Positions 27,454-36,285 of a stretch of DNA of 55,738 nt are shown here, piece after piece; the first letter of the stretch is position 1, and every line of letters starts with the position of its first letter. This DNA comes from Shimwellia pseudoproteus (GTDB lineage: Bacteria; Pseudomonadota; Gammaproteobacteria; Enterobacterales; Enterobacteriaceae): contig NZ_WBXP01000027.1 in NCBI RefSeq assembly GCF_016415625.1, forward strand, positions 1-55,738, written 5' to 3'. The position numbers and the translations under genes are program-made. The notes under the pieces are model-generated. The model did no database searches, was not told the origin of the DNA, and saw only the letters and a program-made list of their open reading frames with translations.

Positions 27454-29111
27454 AAATCCCCATGAAGACGCTTATCACCACCGTACTGGCATTATTTTCC
27501 GCCACCACACTGGCGGCCGATGCGATTACCGGAGAAGTGCAGCGCCAGCCCACTAACTGGCAGGCGATCGTGATGTTTCTTATTTTTGTCGGCTTCACGC
27601 TGGGCATTACCTGGTGGGCGTCCAAACGTACCCGCTCGCGCAATGATTATTATACTGCGGGGGGCAATATTACCGGCTTCCAGAATGGCCTGGCCATTTC
27701 CGGTGATTTTATGTCGGCGGCCTCCTTCCTCGGGATTTCTGCCCTGGTGTATACCTCCGGTTACGATGGGCTGATCTACTCCCTCGGCTTCCTGGTGGGC
27801 TGGCCGATTATTCTGTTCCTGATAGCCGAACGCCTGCGTAACCTCGGGCGCTACACCTTTGCCGATGTGGCCTCCTACCGCCTGAAACAAGGCCCGATCC
27901 GGGTGCTCTCCGCCTGTGGTTCACTGGTGGTAGTGGCACTGTATCTGATTGCCCAGATGGTGGGCGCCGGTAAGCTTATCGAACTGCTGTTTGGCCTTAA
28001 CTACCATGTGGCGGTGGTGCTGGTCGGCGTATTGATGGTGATGTACGTCCTGTTTGGCGGCATGCTGGCCACCACCTGGGTACAGATTATCAAAGCCGTT
28101 CTGCTGCTGTTCGGCGCCAGTTTTATGGCCTTTATGGTGATGAAACACGTGGGCTTTAACTTCAGCAACCTGTTCAGCGAAGCAATGGCAGTGCACCCGA
28201 AAGGCGAAGCCATTATGCGCCCGGGCGGGCTGGTGAAAGATCCTATCTCGGCGCTCTCTTTGGGGCTGGGGTTAATGTTTGGCACCGCGGGGCTGCCGCA
28301 TATTCTGATGCGCTTTTTCACGGTAAGTGATGCCCGGGAAGCCCGTAAAAGCGTGTTCTACGCCACCGGCTTTATGGGGTACTTCTATATCCTGACCTTT
28401 ATTATCGGTTTCGGTGCCATCATGCTGGTTGGCGCGAACCCGGCGTTTAAAGATGCCTCCGGGGCGCTGATTGGCGGCAATAACATGGCCGCGGTACATC
28501 TGGCGGATGCGGTAGGCGGTAACTTATTCCTCGGCTTTATCTCCGCGGTGGCCTTCGCCACCATCCTCGCGGTGGTTGCCGGGTTAACCCTCGCCGGGGC
28601 GTCGGCCGTCTCCCACGATCTGTATGCCAACGTGTTCCGCAAAGGGGCCACTGAGCGCGACGAACTGCGGGTCTCAAAAATCACGGTACTGGTACTGGGG
28701 ATTGTCGCTATTCTGCTGGGGATTCTGTTTGAGAAACAGAACATCGCCTTTATGGTGGGCCTGGCGTTCTCCATTGCCGCCAGCTGTAATTTCCCAATTA
28801 TCCTGCTGTCGATGTACTGGTCAAAACTGACCACCCGCGGGGCGATGATCGGTGGCTGGCTGGGGCTGCTGACCGCTGTTATTTTGATGGTGCTCGGCCC
28901 GACGGTATGGGTGCAGGTGCTGGGCCATGCGGAGCCGGTATTCCCGTATGAGTATCCGGCACTGTTCTCCATCCTGGTGGCCTTTGTGGGGATTTGGTTA
29001 TTCTCTACCACCGACACCAGCCCGGAAGGGCTGCGGGAACGCGAGCAGTTCCGCGCGCAGTTTATCCGCTCCCAGACGGGGCTCGGCATCGAGCAGGGCC
29101 GCGCCCACTAA
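27450..29111 (+). CDS. actP: ActP, acetate/glycolate cation symporter
   Basis: A 553-residue sodium-solute symporter-family permease for acetate, glycolate and similar short acids. An N-terminal signal-like segment ends near LAADAITG, followed by thirteen or so membrane helices. Conserved blocks: [40 protein letters not shown], and [20 protein letters not shown]. The N-terminus ([14 protein letters not shown]) is slightly longer than in E. coli. It completes the acs operon. Confidence 0.96.
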   Translation: MKIPMKTLITTVLALFSATTLAADAITGEVQRQPTNWQAIVMFLIFVGFTLGITWWASKRTRSRNDYYTAGGNITGFQNGLAISGDFMSAASFLGISALVYTSGYDGLIYSLGFLVGWPIILFLIAERLRNLGRYTFADVASYRLKQGPIRVLSACGSLVVVALYLIAQMVGAGKLIELLFGLNYHVAVVLVGVLMVMYVLFGGMLATTWVQIIKAVLLLFGASFMAFMVMKHVGFNFSNLFSEAMAVHPKGEAIMRPGGLVKDPISALSLGLGLMFGTAGLPHILMRFFTVSDAREARKSVFYATGFMGYFYILTFIIGFGAIMLVGANPAFKDASGALIGGNNMAAVHLADAVGGNLFLGFISAVAFATILAVVAGLTLAGASAVSHDLYANVFRKGATERDELRVSKITVLVLGIVAILLGILFEKQNIAFMVGLAFSIAASCNFPIILLSMYWSKLTTRGAMIGGWLGLLTAVILMVLGPTVWVQVLGHAEPVFPYEYPALFSILVAFVGIWLFSTTDTSPEGLREREQFRAQFIRSQTGLGIEQGRAH

Positions 29112-29120
29112 CCGCAGATA

Positions 29121-29142
29121 TTCCCGGCCTGCGGGCCGGGAA
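29121..29142 (+). terminator. Hairpin after actP
   Basis: TTCCCGGCC pairs with GGCCGGGAA (9 bp, loop TGCG), 9 bases after the actP stop. ATTA follows rather than a long T-run. It also lies just past the end of the convergent cidB. Confidence 0.75.
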
Positions 29143-29157
29143 TTATCACCATCGACA

Positions 29158-29847
29158 TCAGAACATCACCCGCGCCACCAGCGGTGCCACCACCACCATT
29201 AGCGCACCGGACAGCATCATCACCAGGCTGGCAACCACCCCTTCTTGCTGCCCCAGTTCATAGGAGCGTGCCGTCCCGGCCCCGTGGGACGCAGCGCCAA
29301 ACCCCGCCCCCTTCGCCAGGCCGGTTTTAATCGACATCTTAAGAAACAGCACATCGCCCACCGCCATACCAAAGACCCCGGTAACCACCACAAACAGCGC
29401 CACCAGGTCAGGCTTACCGCCCATCGCTTTGGCGGCCTCAAGGGCAAACGGCGTGGTAATCGATCTGACCGCCAGACTGCGCTGGACATCATCGGAAAGC
29501 TGAAACAAGCGGGCCAGCCAGACGGAGCTGGTCACCGCCACCACTGTTGCGGTTACCACCCCGGCAGAGAGCGACATCCAGTGGCGTTTAATCACCGCCA
29601 GGTTGTCGTAGACCGGCACCGCAAAAGCTATGGTCGCCGGCCCCAGCAGCCACAGCAGCCAGTGGGTCTCACCGATATAGTTCTGCCAGGAGATGTGCCC
29701 AATGACCAGCATCGCCACCAGCAGGATAGGCGTCATCACCAGCGGCATCAGCGGCAGCTTACGAAAGCGCCGGTACAGGCGTTTATTGGTGAAATAGAGC
29801 AGCAGCGTGATAACCATACACAGCACGCTGATAATAAAATTAGTCAT
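29158..29847 (-). CDS. CidB/LrgB-family membrane protein
   Basis: A 229-residue polytopic protein of the LrgB/CidB family (E. coli relative YohK). Landmarks: LGPATIAFAVPVYDNLAVIK, RSITTPFALEAAKAMGG and FGAASHGAGTARSYELG. Such proteins pair with LrgA/CidA partners. In Gram-positives they affect murein hydrolase activity, and in Bacillus the homologous pair PftAB carries pyruvate. It overlaps the upstream cidA-like gene by 8 bases. It is convergent with actP. Confidence 0.85.
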   Translation of the reverse strand: MTNFIISVLCMVITLLLYFTNKRLYRRFRKLPLMPLVMTPILLVAMLVIGHISWQNYIGETHWLLWLLGPATIAFAVPVYDNLAVIKRHWMSLSAGVVTATVVAVTSSVWLARLFQLSDDVQRSLAVRSITTPFALEAAKAMGGKPDLVALFVVVTGVFGMAVGDVLFLKMSIKTGLAKGAGFGAASHGAGTARSYELGQQEGVVASLVMMLSGALMVVVAPLVARVMF

Positions 29848-30265
29848 TGTCAGTCATCCGGCGCTGCTCGCGGGCCACTTCAAAGCGATAGACGTTATCC
29901 ACCACCCAGGCCGTGGCCCCCAGAACCATCAGGGTGCTCAGGGCGATAACCAGACAGATACGCCAGCCCTCGACCATCATCAGGTGCGGGTAGTTCACCA
30001 CCGCCACCACTGCGGGAACGAAAAATAACAGCATCTCCGCCAGCAGCCAGCGGGCCCCCGCCCGCACCCAGTGCAACGGCACGACCCGGCAGACAATCAG
30101 CGCCAGCAGCAATAGCATTCCCACCAGGTTGGCGGGTAACGGAATATGCCACCAGGCCACCAGTTGCTGCGCAAAAATAAATAGCCCGGCATACAGCACA
30201 ACCTGAAGGGGGACCTGTAAATGCCGGAATACGGCAGGCGTAACGCGACCTAACGCCACGGACAT
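29840..30265 (-). CDS. CidA/LrgA-family holin-like protein
   Basis: A 141-residue protein with four hydrophobic segments. The family signature LPANLVGMLLLLALIVCRVV and the LAEMLLFFVPAVVAVVNYP block are clear. ATG 30265 (MSVALGRVTPAVF) is chosen; the frame extends to 30376, but that part crosses the promoter and the divergent regulator start. It is first gene of the cidA-cidB pair. A TATACT -10 (30299-30304, minus strand) lies 34 bases upstream. Confidence 0.83.
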   Translation of the reverse strand: MSVALGRVTPAVFRHLQVPLQVVLYAGLFIFAQQLVAWWHIPLPANLVGMLLLLALIVCRVVPLHWVRAGARWLLAEMLLFFVPAVVAVVNYPHLMMVEGWRICLVIALSTLMVLGATAWVVDNVYRFEVAREQRRMTDND

Positions 30266-30327
30266 GGTTGGAGTTCCTGAAAAAAAAAGCAGAGATGCAG
30301 TATAGTGAGCGCGGCCAGGTTCCAGAA

Positions 30328-30342
30328 ATGAATTAAAATCAT
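30328..30342. promoter_or_regulatory. LysR-type operator candidate (T-N11-A) between cidA and its regulator
   Basis: ATGAATTAAAATCAT is an inverted repeat (ATGA-N7-TCAT) with the T-N11-A form of LysR sites (30329-30341). It sits just upstream of the presumed cidA -35, the position of an activator site, and 26 bases before the regulator start. Confidence 0.45.
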
Positions 30343-30368
30343 TGCAGGTATAGTCAACGGGAATAGTC

Positions 30369-31265
30369 ATGGACATCAGAACACTGCGCTATTTTGTCGA
30401 AGTAGTGCGCCAGCAAAGCTTTACCCGCGCAGCAGAGAAGATGTTCGTCACCCAGCCCACCATCAGCAAGATGTTGCGTAACCTGGAAGATGAGCTTAAC
30501 TGCACCCTGCTTATCCGCGACGGGCGTAAATTACTGCTCACCGATACCGGCCGCGTGGTCTACGAGCGCGGTATCGCCATCCTCGGCGAATTTCAGCAAC
30601 TGGAAGCCGAACTGGGGGACATTAACCACCTCAATAAAGGGCTGCTGCGGCTGGGTATTCCGCCCATGGTGGGCACCATGATGGCCGGGCCCATTGGGCT
30701 CTACCGCAAGCTCTACCCCGGTGTCGAGCTGAAAATTGCCGAGTCCGGCGGGCTTACGGGCCAGCAGGCGGTCCTGAATGGCGAGCTGGATCTGGCCATG
30801 ACGGTGCTGCCCATTCAGGAAGACAGTGCGCTGTTTGGCAGTAAGCTGCTGTTCAGCTATCCGCTCTGTGTGCTGGTGCCGCGCAGTGCCCCCTGGCTGG
30901 AGATGACCGCCGTGGAGCCGGAATCGCTGGCAGAACAGGCCCTGTTGATTTACAACGAAGACTTCGCCCTCAGCCGCCAGCTGTTGCAGCTGTTTGCCGC
31001 CAGGGGGATTACCCCCAAAATTGCGGTACGCAGCGGGCAATGGGACTTTCTGGCCGCCATGGTGCAGGCCGGGGTTGGGGTTGCCATTATGCCGGAGCCC
31101 ATTTGTAAGAAACTCGATAAAAGCAGCCTGATGTGGCTACCGCTCAACAGTGATTTACAGTGGAAGCTGGGGATGATCTGGCGGGAAGGGATGTATATTT
31201 CTCACAGCGCCCAGGCGTGGATCCGCTGCTGCAAAGAATACTGGCCGACCCGGGTCGGCCAGTAA
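30369..31265 (+). CDS. LysR-family regulator, CidR-like
   Basis: A 298-residue LysR-type regulator divergent from cidAB. The helix-turn-helix is MDIRTLRYFVEVVRQQSFTR with EKMFVTQPTISKMLRNLEDE; the effector domain begins near residue 90. Resemblance to the CidR/YwbI group is inferred from position. In Staphylococcus, CidR responds to acetate or pyruvate overflow and activates cidABC. The last codons lie in a perfect hairpin (31241-31262). Confidence 0.82.
   Translation: MDIRTLRYFVEVVRQQSFTRAAEKMFVTQPTISKMLRNLEDELNCTLLIRDGRKLLLTDTGRVVYERGIAILGEFQQLEAELGDINHLNKGLLRLGIPPMVGTMMAGPIGLYRKLYPGVELKIAESGGLTGQQAVLNGELDLAMTVLPIQEDSALFGSKLLFSYPLCVLVPRSAPWLEMTAVEPESLAEQALLIYNEDFALSRQLLQLFAARGITPKIAVRSGQWDFLAAMVQAGVGVAIMPEPICKKLDKSSLMWLPLNSDLQWKLGMIWREGMYISHSAQAWIRCCKEYWPTRVGQ
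31241..31262 (+). terminator. Perfect hairpin covering the last codons of the CidR-like gene
   Basis: CTGGCCGACC and GGTCGGCCAG form a 10-bp stem around CG. The stem ends one base before the TAA. No T-run follows. It lies between the ends of the two convergent genes and may act as an RNA 3'-end structure. Confidence 0.45.
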
Positions 31266-31283
31266 GCGTGGCGGCGGTTGCGG

Positions 31284-32930
31284 TTACTGTTTTTCGATCA
31301 GCAACGCTTCCAGCAAATCGAGGTCGTGGAGCAGTTTTTGCAGCGTTTCATTACTGATCTGCTGGGTAGCACGCAGATGGTAAAGCTCACCGCGCTCAGA
31401 ACGCAGCGCCGTCAGGCGCAGGCGGCGCTCCAGATTCTCTTCCAGCGCCGAATGCTCTGCGTCGTCACGGCCATCGACCCGGCGGCGTAAGTTGCCGATA
31501 ACCCGGGCACTCACCTCTTTCACCAGCTCATTGTCGAGGTTCTCTTTCGCATCCCCCTGCAGGCGCTCTTCCATCTTCTGGATAGCCACGATGGCCACTT
31601 CGGCGGTTGCCGCCCGGGCCAAACGCTCCTCCTTCAGGAACACCGATTTGTCCGTTACCTCAACATGGCGCAGCAGCAACGGCAGCACCACCACCGCCAC
31701 CAGCAACGAGAACAGGATCACCCCGGCAGAGAGGAAGATCAGCTCATAGCGGGCCGGGAACGGCTCGCCGTTGGGCAAAAACAGCGGAATAGACAGCACA
31801 CCGGCGAGGGTTATCGCCCCGCGTACCCCGGCAAAAGAGGCAATCAACAGCTTCCGGAAGCTGTAATTACCAAATTCCATCGGGCGCTTTTTCATAAAGC
31901 GCTGGCTGATGCGTTTCATAATAAACAGCCACACGAAGCGCACCAGGATCAGCGCAAAGTAAATAAGCACCACATCGAGGAACAACATCCAGGTTTCGAC
32001 ATTGGGGTCGGCTTCGGCGGTTTTCAGCGAGGTTTCAAGGATGCCCGGCATTTGCAGGCCCAGCATCAGGAACACCATGCCGTTAAACACAAACTCCAGC
32101 ATTGCCCACACGCTGTTGGCGCGCAAACGCATCGCCAGAGGCGCAGAGCGCATCACCCCGGAGCGGGTGATGGTCATCCCGGCGGCCACCGCGGCCAAAA
32201 TACCGGAAACCCCAATATGTTCGGCAATCAGGTAGGACGCGAACGGCAGCAGGAACAGCAGCACAATTTGGGTGGCGGGTTCATCACCACTCCAGCGACT
32301 CATCAGGCGCAGGGAACGGCCATACAGCAAGCTGACCGCAATCCCCGCCAGCAGGCCGCCTACCGCCACCTTAACAAACTCGAGGGTGGCGCCCCCGACG
32401 GTAAACACCATGGTGCCCATGGCCACCGCAACCGCGAATTTTAGTGATACCAGGCCAGAGGCGTCATTCATCAGGGCTTCACCCTGCAAAATGCCCATGA
32501 TCTTTTTCGGTATCCGCCCTTCACCAACAATACCGGACAGGGCCACCGCATCGGTGGGTGACAGCACCGCCGCCAGCGCCAGGGCCGGTATCAGTGGGAT
32601 ACCCGGCACTGTCCAGTAGATCAGGAAGCCAATCCCGACGACGGTGACCAGTACCAGCGCCAGGGCAAGGCCAATAATTTCCCGGCCATGATGGATAAAC
32701 TCCCGGGTGGGGGTCTTCCAGCCATCGGCAAACAGCAGCGGCGGGATAAACAACACCAGGAAAAGTTCAGGGTTAAAGTCGACATGCAAACCGAATTGCG
32801 GCCATGCCAGTATTGCCCCCATCAAAATCTGCATTAAAGGTAAGGGGATTTGGAACGGGAACATTCGTGCCGCAACCCCGGAGAGTGATACCACCAGGAT
32901 CAAGATGAGGATAGTAAAAAATATTTCCAT
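31284..32930 (-). CDS. yjcE: YjcE, CPA1-family Na+/H+ antiporter
   Basis: A 548-residue cation/proton antiporter of the NhaP/NHE type. About twelve membrane helices are followed by a charged cytoplasmic tail of about 150 residues rich in Glu and Arg. Family landmarks: LLFADGWKTPTREF, VLSPTDAVALSGIVGEGRIP (the ion-binding P-T-D), GEALMNDASGLVSLKFAVAV, and SFAGVRGAITLAGVLSIPL. ATG 32930 (MEIFFTIL) matches E. coli; the frame continues upstream to 32978 but without family support. It is separated from ghxP by a 191-bp gap. Confidence 0.93.
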   Translation of the reverse strand: MEIFFTILILILVVSLSGVAARMFPFQIPLPLMQILMGAILAWPQFGLHVDFNPELFLVLFIPPLLFADGWKTPTREFIHHGREIIGLALALVLVTVVGIGFLIYWTVPGIPLIPALALAAVLSPTDAVALSGIVGEGRIPKKIMGILQGEALMNDASGLVSLKFAVAVAMGTMVFTVGGATLEFVKVAVGGLLAGIAVSLLYGRSLRLMSRWSGDEPATQIVLLFLLPFASYLIAEHIGVSGILAAVAAGMTITRSGVMRSAPLAMRLRANSVWAMLEFVFNGMVFLMLGLQMPGILETSLKTAEADPNVETWMLFLDVVLIYFALILVRFVWLFIMKRISQRFMKKRPMEFGNYSFRKLLIASFAGVRGAITLAGVLSIPLFLPNGEPFPARYELIFLSAGVILFSLLVAVVVLPLLLRHVEVTDKSVFLKEERLARAATAEVAIVAIQKMEERLQGDAKENLDNELVKEVSARVIGNLRRRVDGRDDAEHSALEENLERRLRLTALRSERGELYHLRATQQISNETLQKLLHDLDLLEALLIEKQ

Positions 32931-33048
32931 GCTTTCCGTAGTCTCGCTTATCGTCAGTTGGCACATACCGCAGGCCATCTCGCTATTGATAATAGAACTT
33001 TTTTTAGGCCGGATGGAAAGCAGATAGGACTGAAAACCGCAGAAAACA

Positions 33049-33072
33049 ACAATGGGCCCGGAGGCCCATTGT
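33049..33072 (-). terminator. Terminator of ghxP
   Basis: ACAATGGGCC and GGCCCATTGT form a perfect 10-bp stem with loop CGGA. On the minus strand the stem is followed by TGTTTTCT. It lies 50 bases after the ghxP stop. Confidence 0.8.
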
Positions 33073-33121
33073 GAAACAAAAAGTGAAACAGAAAAGAAAA
33101 CAGGCTGTTAACGGCAGCGGC

Positions 33122-34471
33122 TTAAATCGCCCAGCCACCGGCATAAAATGCTACCAGCGCAACGGCAATCACCACGGTGCCGAGATTGAGCTTCTTCCAC
33201 TCGCCGGACGCCACACGCCCGATAACCAGGGTGGCGAAACCAATCATGATCCCGGTAACAATGTTACAGGTCAGCACGATAAATACCGCAGTGACCAGGC
33301 CCGCCATGGCATCAACAAAATCGTCGAAGTCTATTTTCGCCACGTTACTCAGCATCAGCAGACCCACATACATCAGGGCCGGTGCGGTGGCATAAACCGG
33401 TACCAGGTAAGAGAGCGGGGACAGGAACAGGATCAGCAGGAACAGGACACCCACGGTCACCGCCGTCAGGCCGGTTTTGCCGCCCGCCGCGGTACCGGCC
33501 GCAGACTCAATATAAACCGCCGCCGGAGAGGCCCCGACCAGGCCAGAAAAGACGCTGCTCAGAGAGTCAGTGGTCAGCGCTTTGCCGCCATCAATGATTT
33601 GCCCGTCTTTATCCAGCAGGTTCGCCTGGCCCGCCACGGCGCGGATCGTCCCGGTGGCGTCAAACACCGCGGTCATCACCAGCGCCAGCACGCTGGGCAG
33701 CACCACCGGGTTCAGGGCCCCCATAATATCCAGGCTACCAATCAGTGAGTGGCCCTGGTCATCTTTCAGGGACGGCATGGCAAAAATGCCGCTAAAGTGT
33801 ACCGCCGGGTCAAAAATCAGCCCCACCACCGAAATACCGATAATGGTCAGCAGGATACCGCCCGGTACCCGCAGTTTTTCAAGGCCAATAATGACTGCCA
33901 GCCCAATCAGGGACATGATAACCGGGAAGCTATCAAAGTGCCCCAGCGCCACCGGCAGACCATCCAGCGGGTTCTTAATCACCAGGCCGACGCCGTTAGC
34001 GGCAATCAGCAGCAGGAACAGCCCAATACCGATACCGGTTCCGTGGGCAACCCCCATGGGCAGGTTACGCAGGATCCAGCTACGGATACCGGTGGCGGAG
34101 ATGACAGTAAACAGCACCCCCATCAGGAACACCGCCCCAAGGGCCACCGGCACACTGATATGCTGGCCCAGTACCAGGCTAAAAGCGGTAAATGCCGTCA
34201 GCGAGATAGCGCAGCCAATGGCCAGCGGCAGATTGGCCCACAGCCCCATGATCAGGGAACCAAACCCGGCAACCAGACAAGTCGCCACAAAGACGGCGGC
34301 GGGCGGGAACCCCGCTTTGCCCAGCATACCCGGTACCACAATCACCGAGTACACCATCGCCAGAAAGGTGGTCAGACCCGCAACCACTTCCTGGCGGACA
34401 GTGCTGCCACGTGCCGATATTTTGAACCAGGCGTCAAGCGAACCGCCAGCACGCGGAGAAGGAGTAGACAT
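33122..34471 (-). CDS. ghxP: GhxP, guanine/hypoxanthine permease
   Basis: A 449-residue purine permease of the AzgA-like branch of the NCS2 family (formerly YjcD), importing guanine and hypoxanthine by proton symport. Family motifs: [28 protein letters not shown]-type [36 protein letters not shown] and [20 protein letters not shown]. Length equals E. coli GhxP. PurR-box-like sites lie 115-275 bases upstream, consistent with repression when purines are plentiful. Confidence 0.93.
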   Translation of the reverse strand: MSTPSPRAGGSLDAWFKISARGSTVRQEVVAGLTTFLAMVYSVIVVPGMLGKAGFPPAAVFVATCLVAGFGSLIMGLWANLPLAIGCAISLTAFTAFSLVLGQHISVPVALGAVFLMGVLFTVISATGIRSWILRNLPMGVAHGTGIGIGLFLLLIAANGVGLVIKNPLDGLPVALGHFDSFPVIMSLIGLAVIIGLEKLRVPGGILLTIIGISVVGLIFDPAVHFSGIFAMPSLKDDQGHSLIGSLDIMGALNPVVLPSVLALVMTAVFDATGTIRAVAGQANLLDKDGQIIDGGKALTTDSLSSVFSGLVGASPAAVYIESAAGTAAGGKTGLTAVTVGVLFLLILFLSPLSYLVPVYATAPALMYVGLLMLSNVAKIDFDDFVDAMAGLVTAVFIVLTCNIVTGIMIGFATLVIGRVASGEWKKLNLGTVVIAVALVAFYAGGWAI

Positions 34472-34586
34472 AATAAGACATCCCCTGATGTTTTTATGAT
34501 GCAGTCAATTACGCGTGGTGAGTAATTACTCACAAACGATCAAACGTCCCTTGTATTCACGCCCGGTGACCGAGGAAGCCACGGCG

Positions 34587-34602
34587 ACGCAAACGTTTAA
34601 CT
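34587..34602. promoter_or_regulatory. PurR box 1 upstream of ghxP
   Basis: ACGCAAACGTTTAACT agrees at 13 of 16 positions with the PurR consensus ACGCAAACGTTTTCGT, with the central AAACGTTT intact. It is the closest of three such sites, 116 bases before the ghxP start. The gap 34472-34794 has no gene. Confidence 0.75.
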
Positions 34603-34694
34603 CCGCGCATAAAAAAACCGGTAATTTTGAAGCCAGCGATTATCCTGTTAACCGGTAGGGTATTTCAACCAAACTTTATCGTTTGCGGAACGAA

Positions 34695-34710
34695 AGGCAA
34701 GCGTTTGCTT
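34695..34710. promoter_or_regulatory. Weaker PurR-box-like site upstream of ghxP
   Basis: The reverse complement reads AAGCAAACGCTTGCCT, 12 of 16 to the PurR consensus, with AAACG conserved but the palindrome imperfect. It lies between the two stronger sites. Confidence 0.4.
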
Positions 34711-34728
34711 GTTTTTTAACCCAATTGT

Positions 34729-34744
34729 GCGCAAACGTTATCGT
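34729..34744. promoter_or_regulatory. PurR box 2 upstream of ghxP
   Basis: GCGCAAACGTTATCGT agrees at 14 of 16 positions with the PurR consensus. It lies 258 bases before ghxP and 51 bases past the end of the glutathione transferase gene. Confidence 0.65.
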
Positions 34745-34794
34745 CTCTGCGCAATGGTGGGACATTATCGTGCAGGCGCCGCAGGAAAATTGCG

Positions 34795-35469
34795 CTATTC
34801 GGGACTGCCGGGGATCGAAAATGGGCCGCCGCGTTCAACGGCAGATTGCCAGGCAGGCCGCTGCCGGGCTTTACGCCACCAGGCCTGTAAATGCGGAAGA
34901 TTCCCCCCGGCGCCCCGGCTCAAGAGTGCCGCCACCGGGAAACTCATCTGAATGTCCGCAGCAGAAAACGCCCCACCGGCAAACCAGGGGCGCTGCGCCA
35001 GATGGTGTTCAATAAACTGACTGTGGGTGGCCAGTTGTGGCCCCAGCCAGGACTTGTACACCCCACCCGCCAGTGCCTTACCCGCCGGACGCAACACCCA
35101 GGGGACCGGTGCCCGGCCCAATAGCGACAGCACCAGTTTGATGGTCAGCAACGGCATTAACGACCCTTCCGCATAATGCATCCAGAACCGGTACTGCAAC
35201 CGTTCACTGGGTGCTGTCGGACGGAGCTGTTGCCCACTGTCGTAGGTTTCCTGCAAATAGGCCAGAATAGCGCCGGACTCGGCAAGAATATGGCCGTTAT
35301 CTTCCAGCACCGGTGATTTGCCCAGTGGATGAATTTTCTGTAATGCGGCGGGGGCCTGCATATCCGCCGCCCGCTGGTACGTCACCAGCCGCCAGTCGAG
35401 ATGCAGTTCTTCCAGCATCCACAGTATGCGCTGAGAGCGCGACTGATTCAGGTGGTGCACAGTTATCAT
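34795..35469 (-). CDS. Glutathione S-transferase family protein
   Basis: A 224-residue glutathione transferase. The thioredoxin-like N-terminal domain begins ITVHHLNQSRSQRILWMLEE and contains the glutathione-binding turn HPLGKSPVLEDNGHILAESG; an all-helical C-terminal domain follows from about residue 90. The closest characterised type cannot be named. ATG 35469 is preferred because MITVHHLN is the usual beginning; ATG 35481 is in frame. A similar gene is found near soxRS in Salmonella and Klebsiella, as I recall, but not in E. coli K-12. Its place beside soxRS suggests a role in oxidative or electrophile stress. Confidence 0.87.
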   Translation of the reverse strand: MITVHHLNQSRSQRILWMLEELHLDWRLVTYQRAADMQAPAALQKIHPLGKSPVLEDNGHILAESGAILAYLQETYDSGQQLRPTAPSERLQYRFWMHYAEGSLMPLLTIKLVLSLLGRAPVPWVLRPAGKALAGGVYKSWLGPQLATHSQFIEHHLAQRPWFAGGAFSAADIQMSFPVAALLSRGAGGNLPHLQAWWRKARQRPAWQSAVERGGPFSIPGSPE

Positions 35470-35543
35470 GATAACCCCCATAAAACTTCAGTAGCCGCTG
35501 TAACAAAGGTAGCAAAAAAAAGTGTCCTTTCTGTGACCCTGAA

Positions 35544-35572
35544 TTGGCTATTTTATGAACAGCATTTATACT
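35544..35572 (+). promoter_or_regulatory. Promoter of the SraL/RyjA small RNA
   Basis: TTGGCT (35544-35549) and TATACT (35567-35572) are 17 bases apart. The predicted start near 35579 to the terminator gives about 145 bases, the known length class of SraL. SraL is sigma-S dependent in Salmonella. Confidence 0.65.
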
Positions 35573-35578
35573 TTAGTT

Positions 35579-35722
35579 ATCGATGCAATCCGGAACCTCC
35601 CACGTAGCACCTGATTGATAGAGGGGCATCGATGTCGGGGGAAACCCTCCCGTAAAGCGGGATAGAGCGAAAGACAAAGACCGGGAACAGCTAAAGCGCC
35701 TACGGGCGCTTTAGCTTTTTCT
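35579..35722 (+). ncRNA. sraL: SraL (RyjA) small RNA
   Basis: A non-coding stretch between soxR and the ghxP side, on the strand opposite soxR. It has its own promoter and strong terminator and a length near 145 bases, all as for SraL/RyjA in E. coli and Salmonella. An internal segment (GGGGAAACCCTCCCGTAAAG, about 35637-35656) and the run GATAGAGCGAAAGACAAAGA fit my memory of the RNA. SraL acts with Hfq and ProQ; in Salmonella it represses tig and protects rho mRNA. In E. coli ghxP is the neighbour; here a glutathione transferase gene lies between. Confidence 0.75.
35689..35722 (+). terminator. Terminator of SraL
   Basis: AGCTAAAGCGCC and GGCGCTTTAGCT form a perfect 12-bp stem with loop TACG, followed by TTTTCT. 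It ends 30 bases before the soxR stop and could also affect convergent soxR transcripts. Confidence 0.92.
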
Positions 35723-35751
35723 GTGCTCAGCACAAGGGGGCCGGGCGCACA

Positions 35752-36207
35752 CTACTCTTCCAGCAATCGCGCCCCGGTGCCCTGTTTGCCCAGCGCATCG
35801 TTCGGGTTGCGCAGCGGGCAATCTTTACGGGACAGACAGCCACAACCAATGCAGCCGTCAAGTTCGTCCCGCAATTGCTCCAGGGTATGAATGCGCCGTT
35901 CCAGTTCATCGCGCCAGCGGGAGGACAATTGCCGCCACTGCTCCGCCGTGATGGTCTGCCCTTCCGGCAGCACCGCCAGGGCATCACTGATGGTGGCCAG
36001 CGGAATGCCAATGCGCTGGGCAATTTTAATAATCGCCACATAGCGCAACACGTTACGGGAATAGCGCCGCTGATTACCGGCGTTGCGGGTACTGGTGATT
36101 AACCCTTTGCTTTCATAGAAATGCAAAGCGGACACCGCCACCCCGGTACGCCGGGATACCTCACCCGGTGTGAGCATGGTTTTGATTCGTGCTGGTCTCT
36201 TTTCCAA
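35752..36207 (-). CDS. soxR: SoxR, redox-sensing MerR-family activator
   Basis: A 151-residue MerR-type dimer that senses redox-cycling compounds through a 2Fe-2S cluster and activates soxS. The DNA-binding domain is [20 protein letters not shown], a dimer helix follows, and the cluster cysteines are in [12 protein letters not shown], positions 119, 122, 124 and 130 as in E. coli. The C-terminus is 3 residues shorter than in E. coli (ends LLEE). It is divergent from soxS and its start lies next to the shared operator. Confidence 0.96.
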   Translation of the reverse strand: MEKRPARIKTMLTPGEVSRRTGVAVSALHFYESKGLITSTRNAGNQRRYSRNVLRYVAIIKIAQRIGIPLATISDALAVLPEGQTITAEQWRQLSSRWRDELERRIHTLEQLRDELDGCIGCGCLSRKDCPLRNPNDALGKQGTGARLLEE

Positions 36208-36214
36208 AATAGGC

Positions 36215-36245
36215 TTTACCTCAAGTTAACTTGAGGAATTATACT
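36215..36245 (+). promoter_or_regulatory. soxS promoter with SoxR operator
   Basis: The palindrome CCTCAAGTTAACTTGAGG (36219-36236) lies between TTTACC (-35, 36215-36220) and TATACT (-10, 36240-36245). The spacer is 19 bases, the over-long spacing that SoxR corrects by twisting DNA. All features match the E. coli soxS promoter. Confidence 0.96.
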
Positions 36246-36285
36246 CCAGGCCATTAACCCGCGCGACATGAAACGGAGAGGACAA

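Noticed and set aside
30266..30376. Upstream extension of the cidA-like gene
   Set aside because: It would cross the TATACT promoter and the LysR operator candidate and overlap the divergent regulator start.
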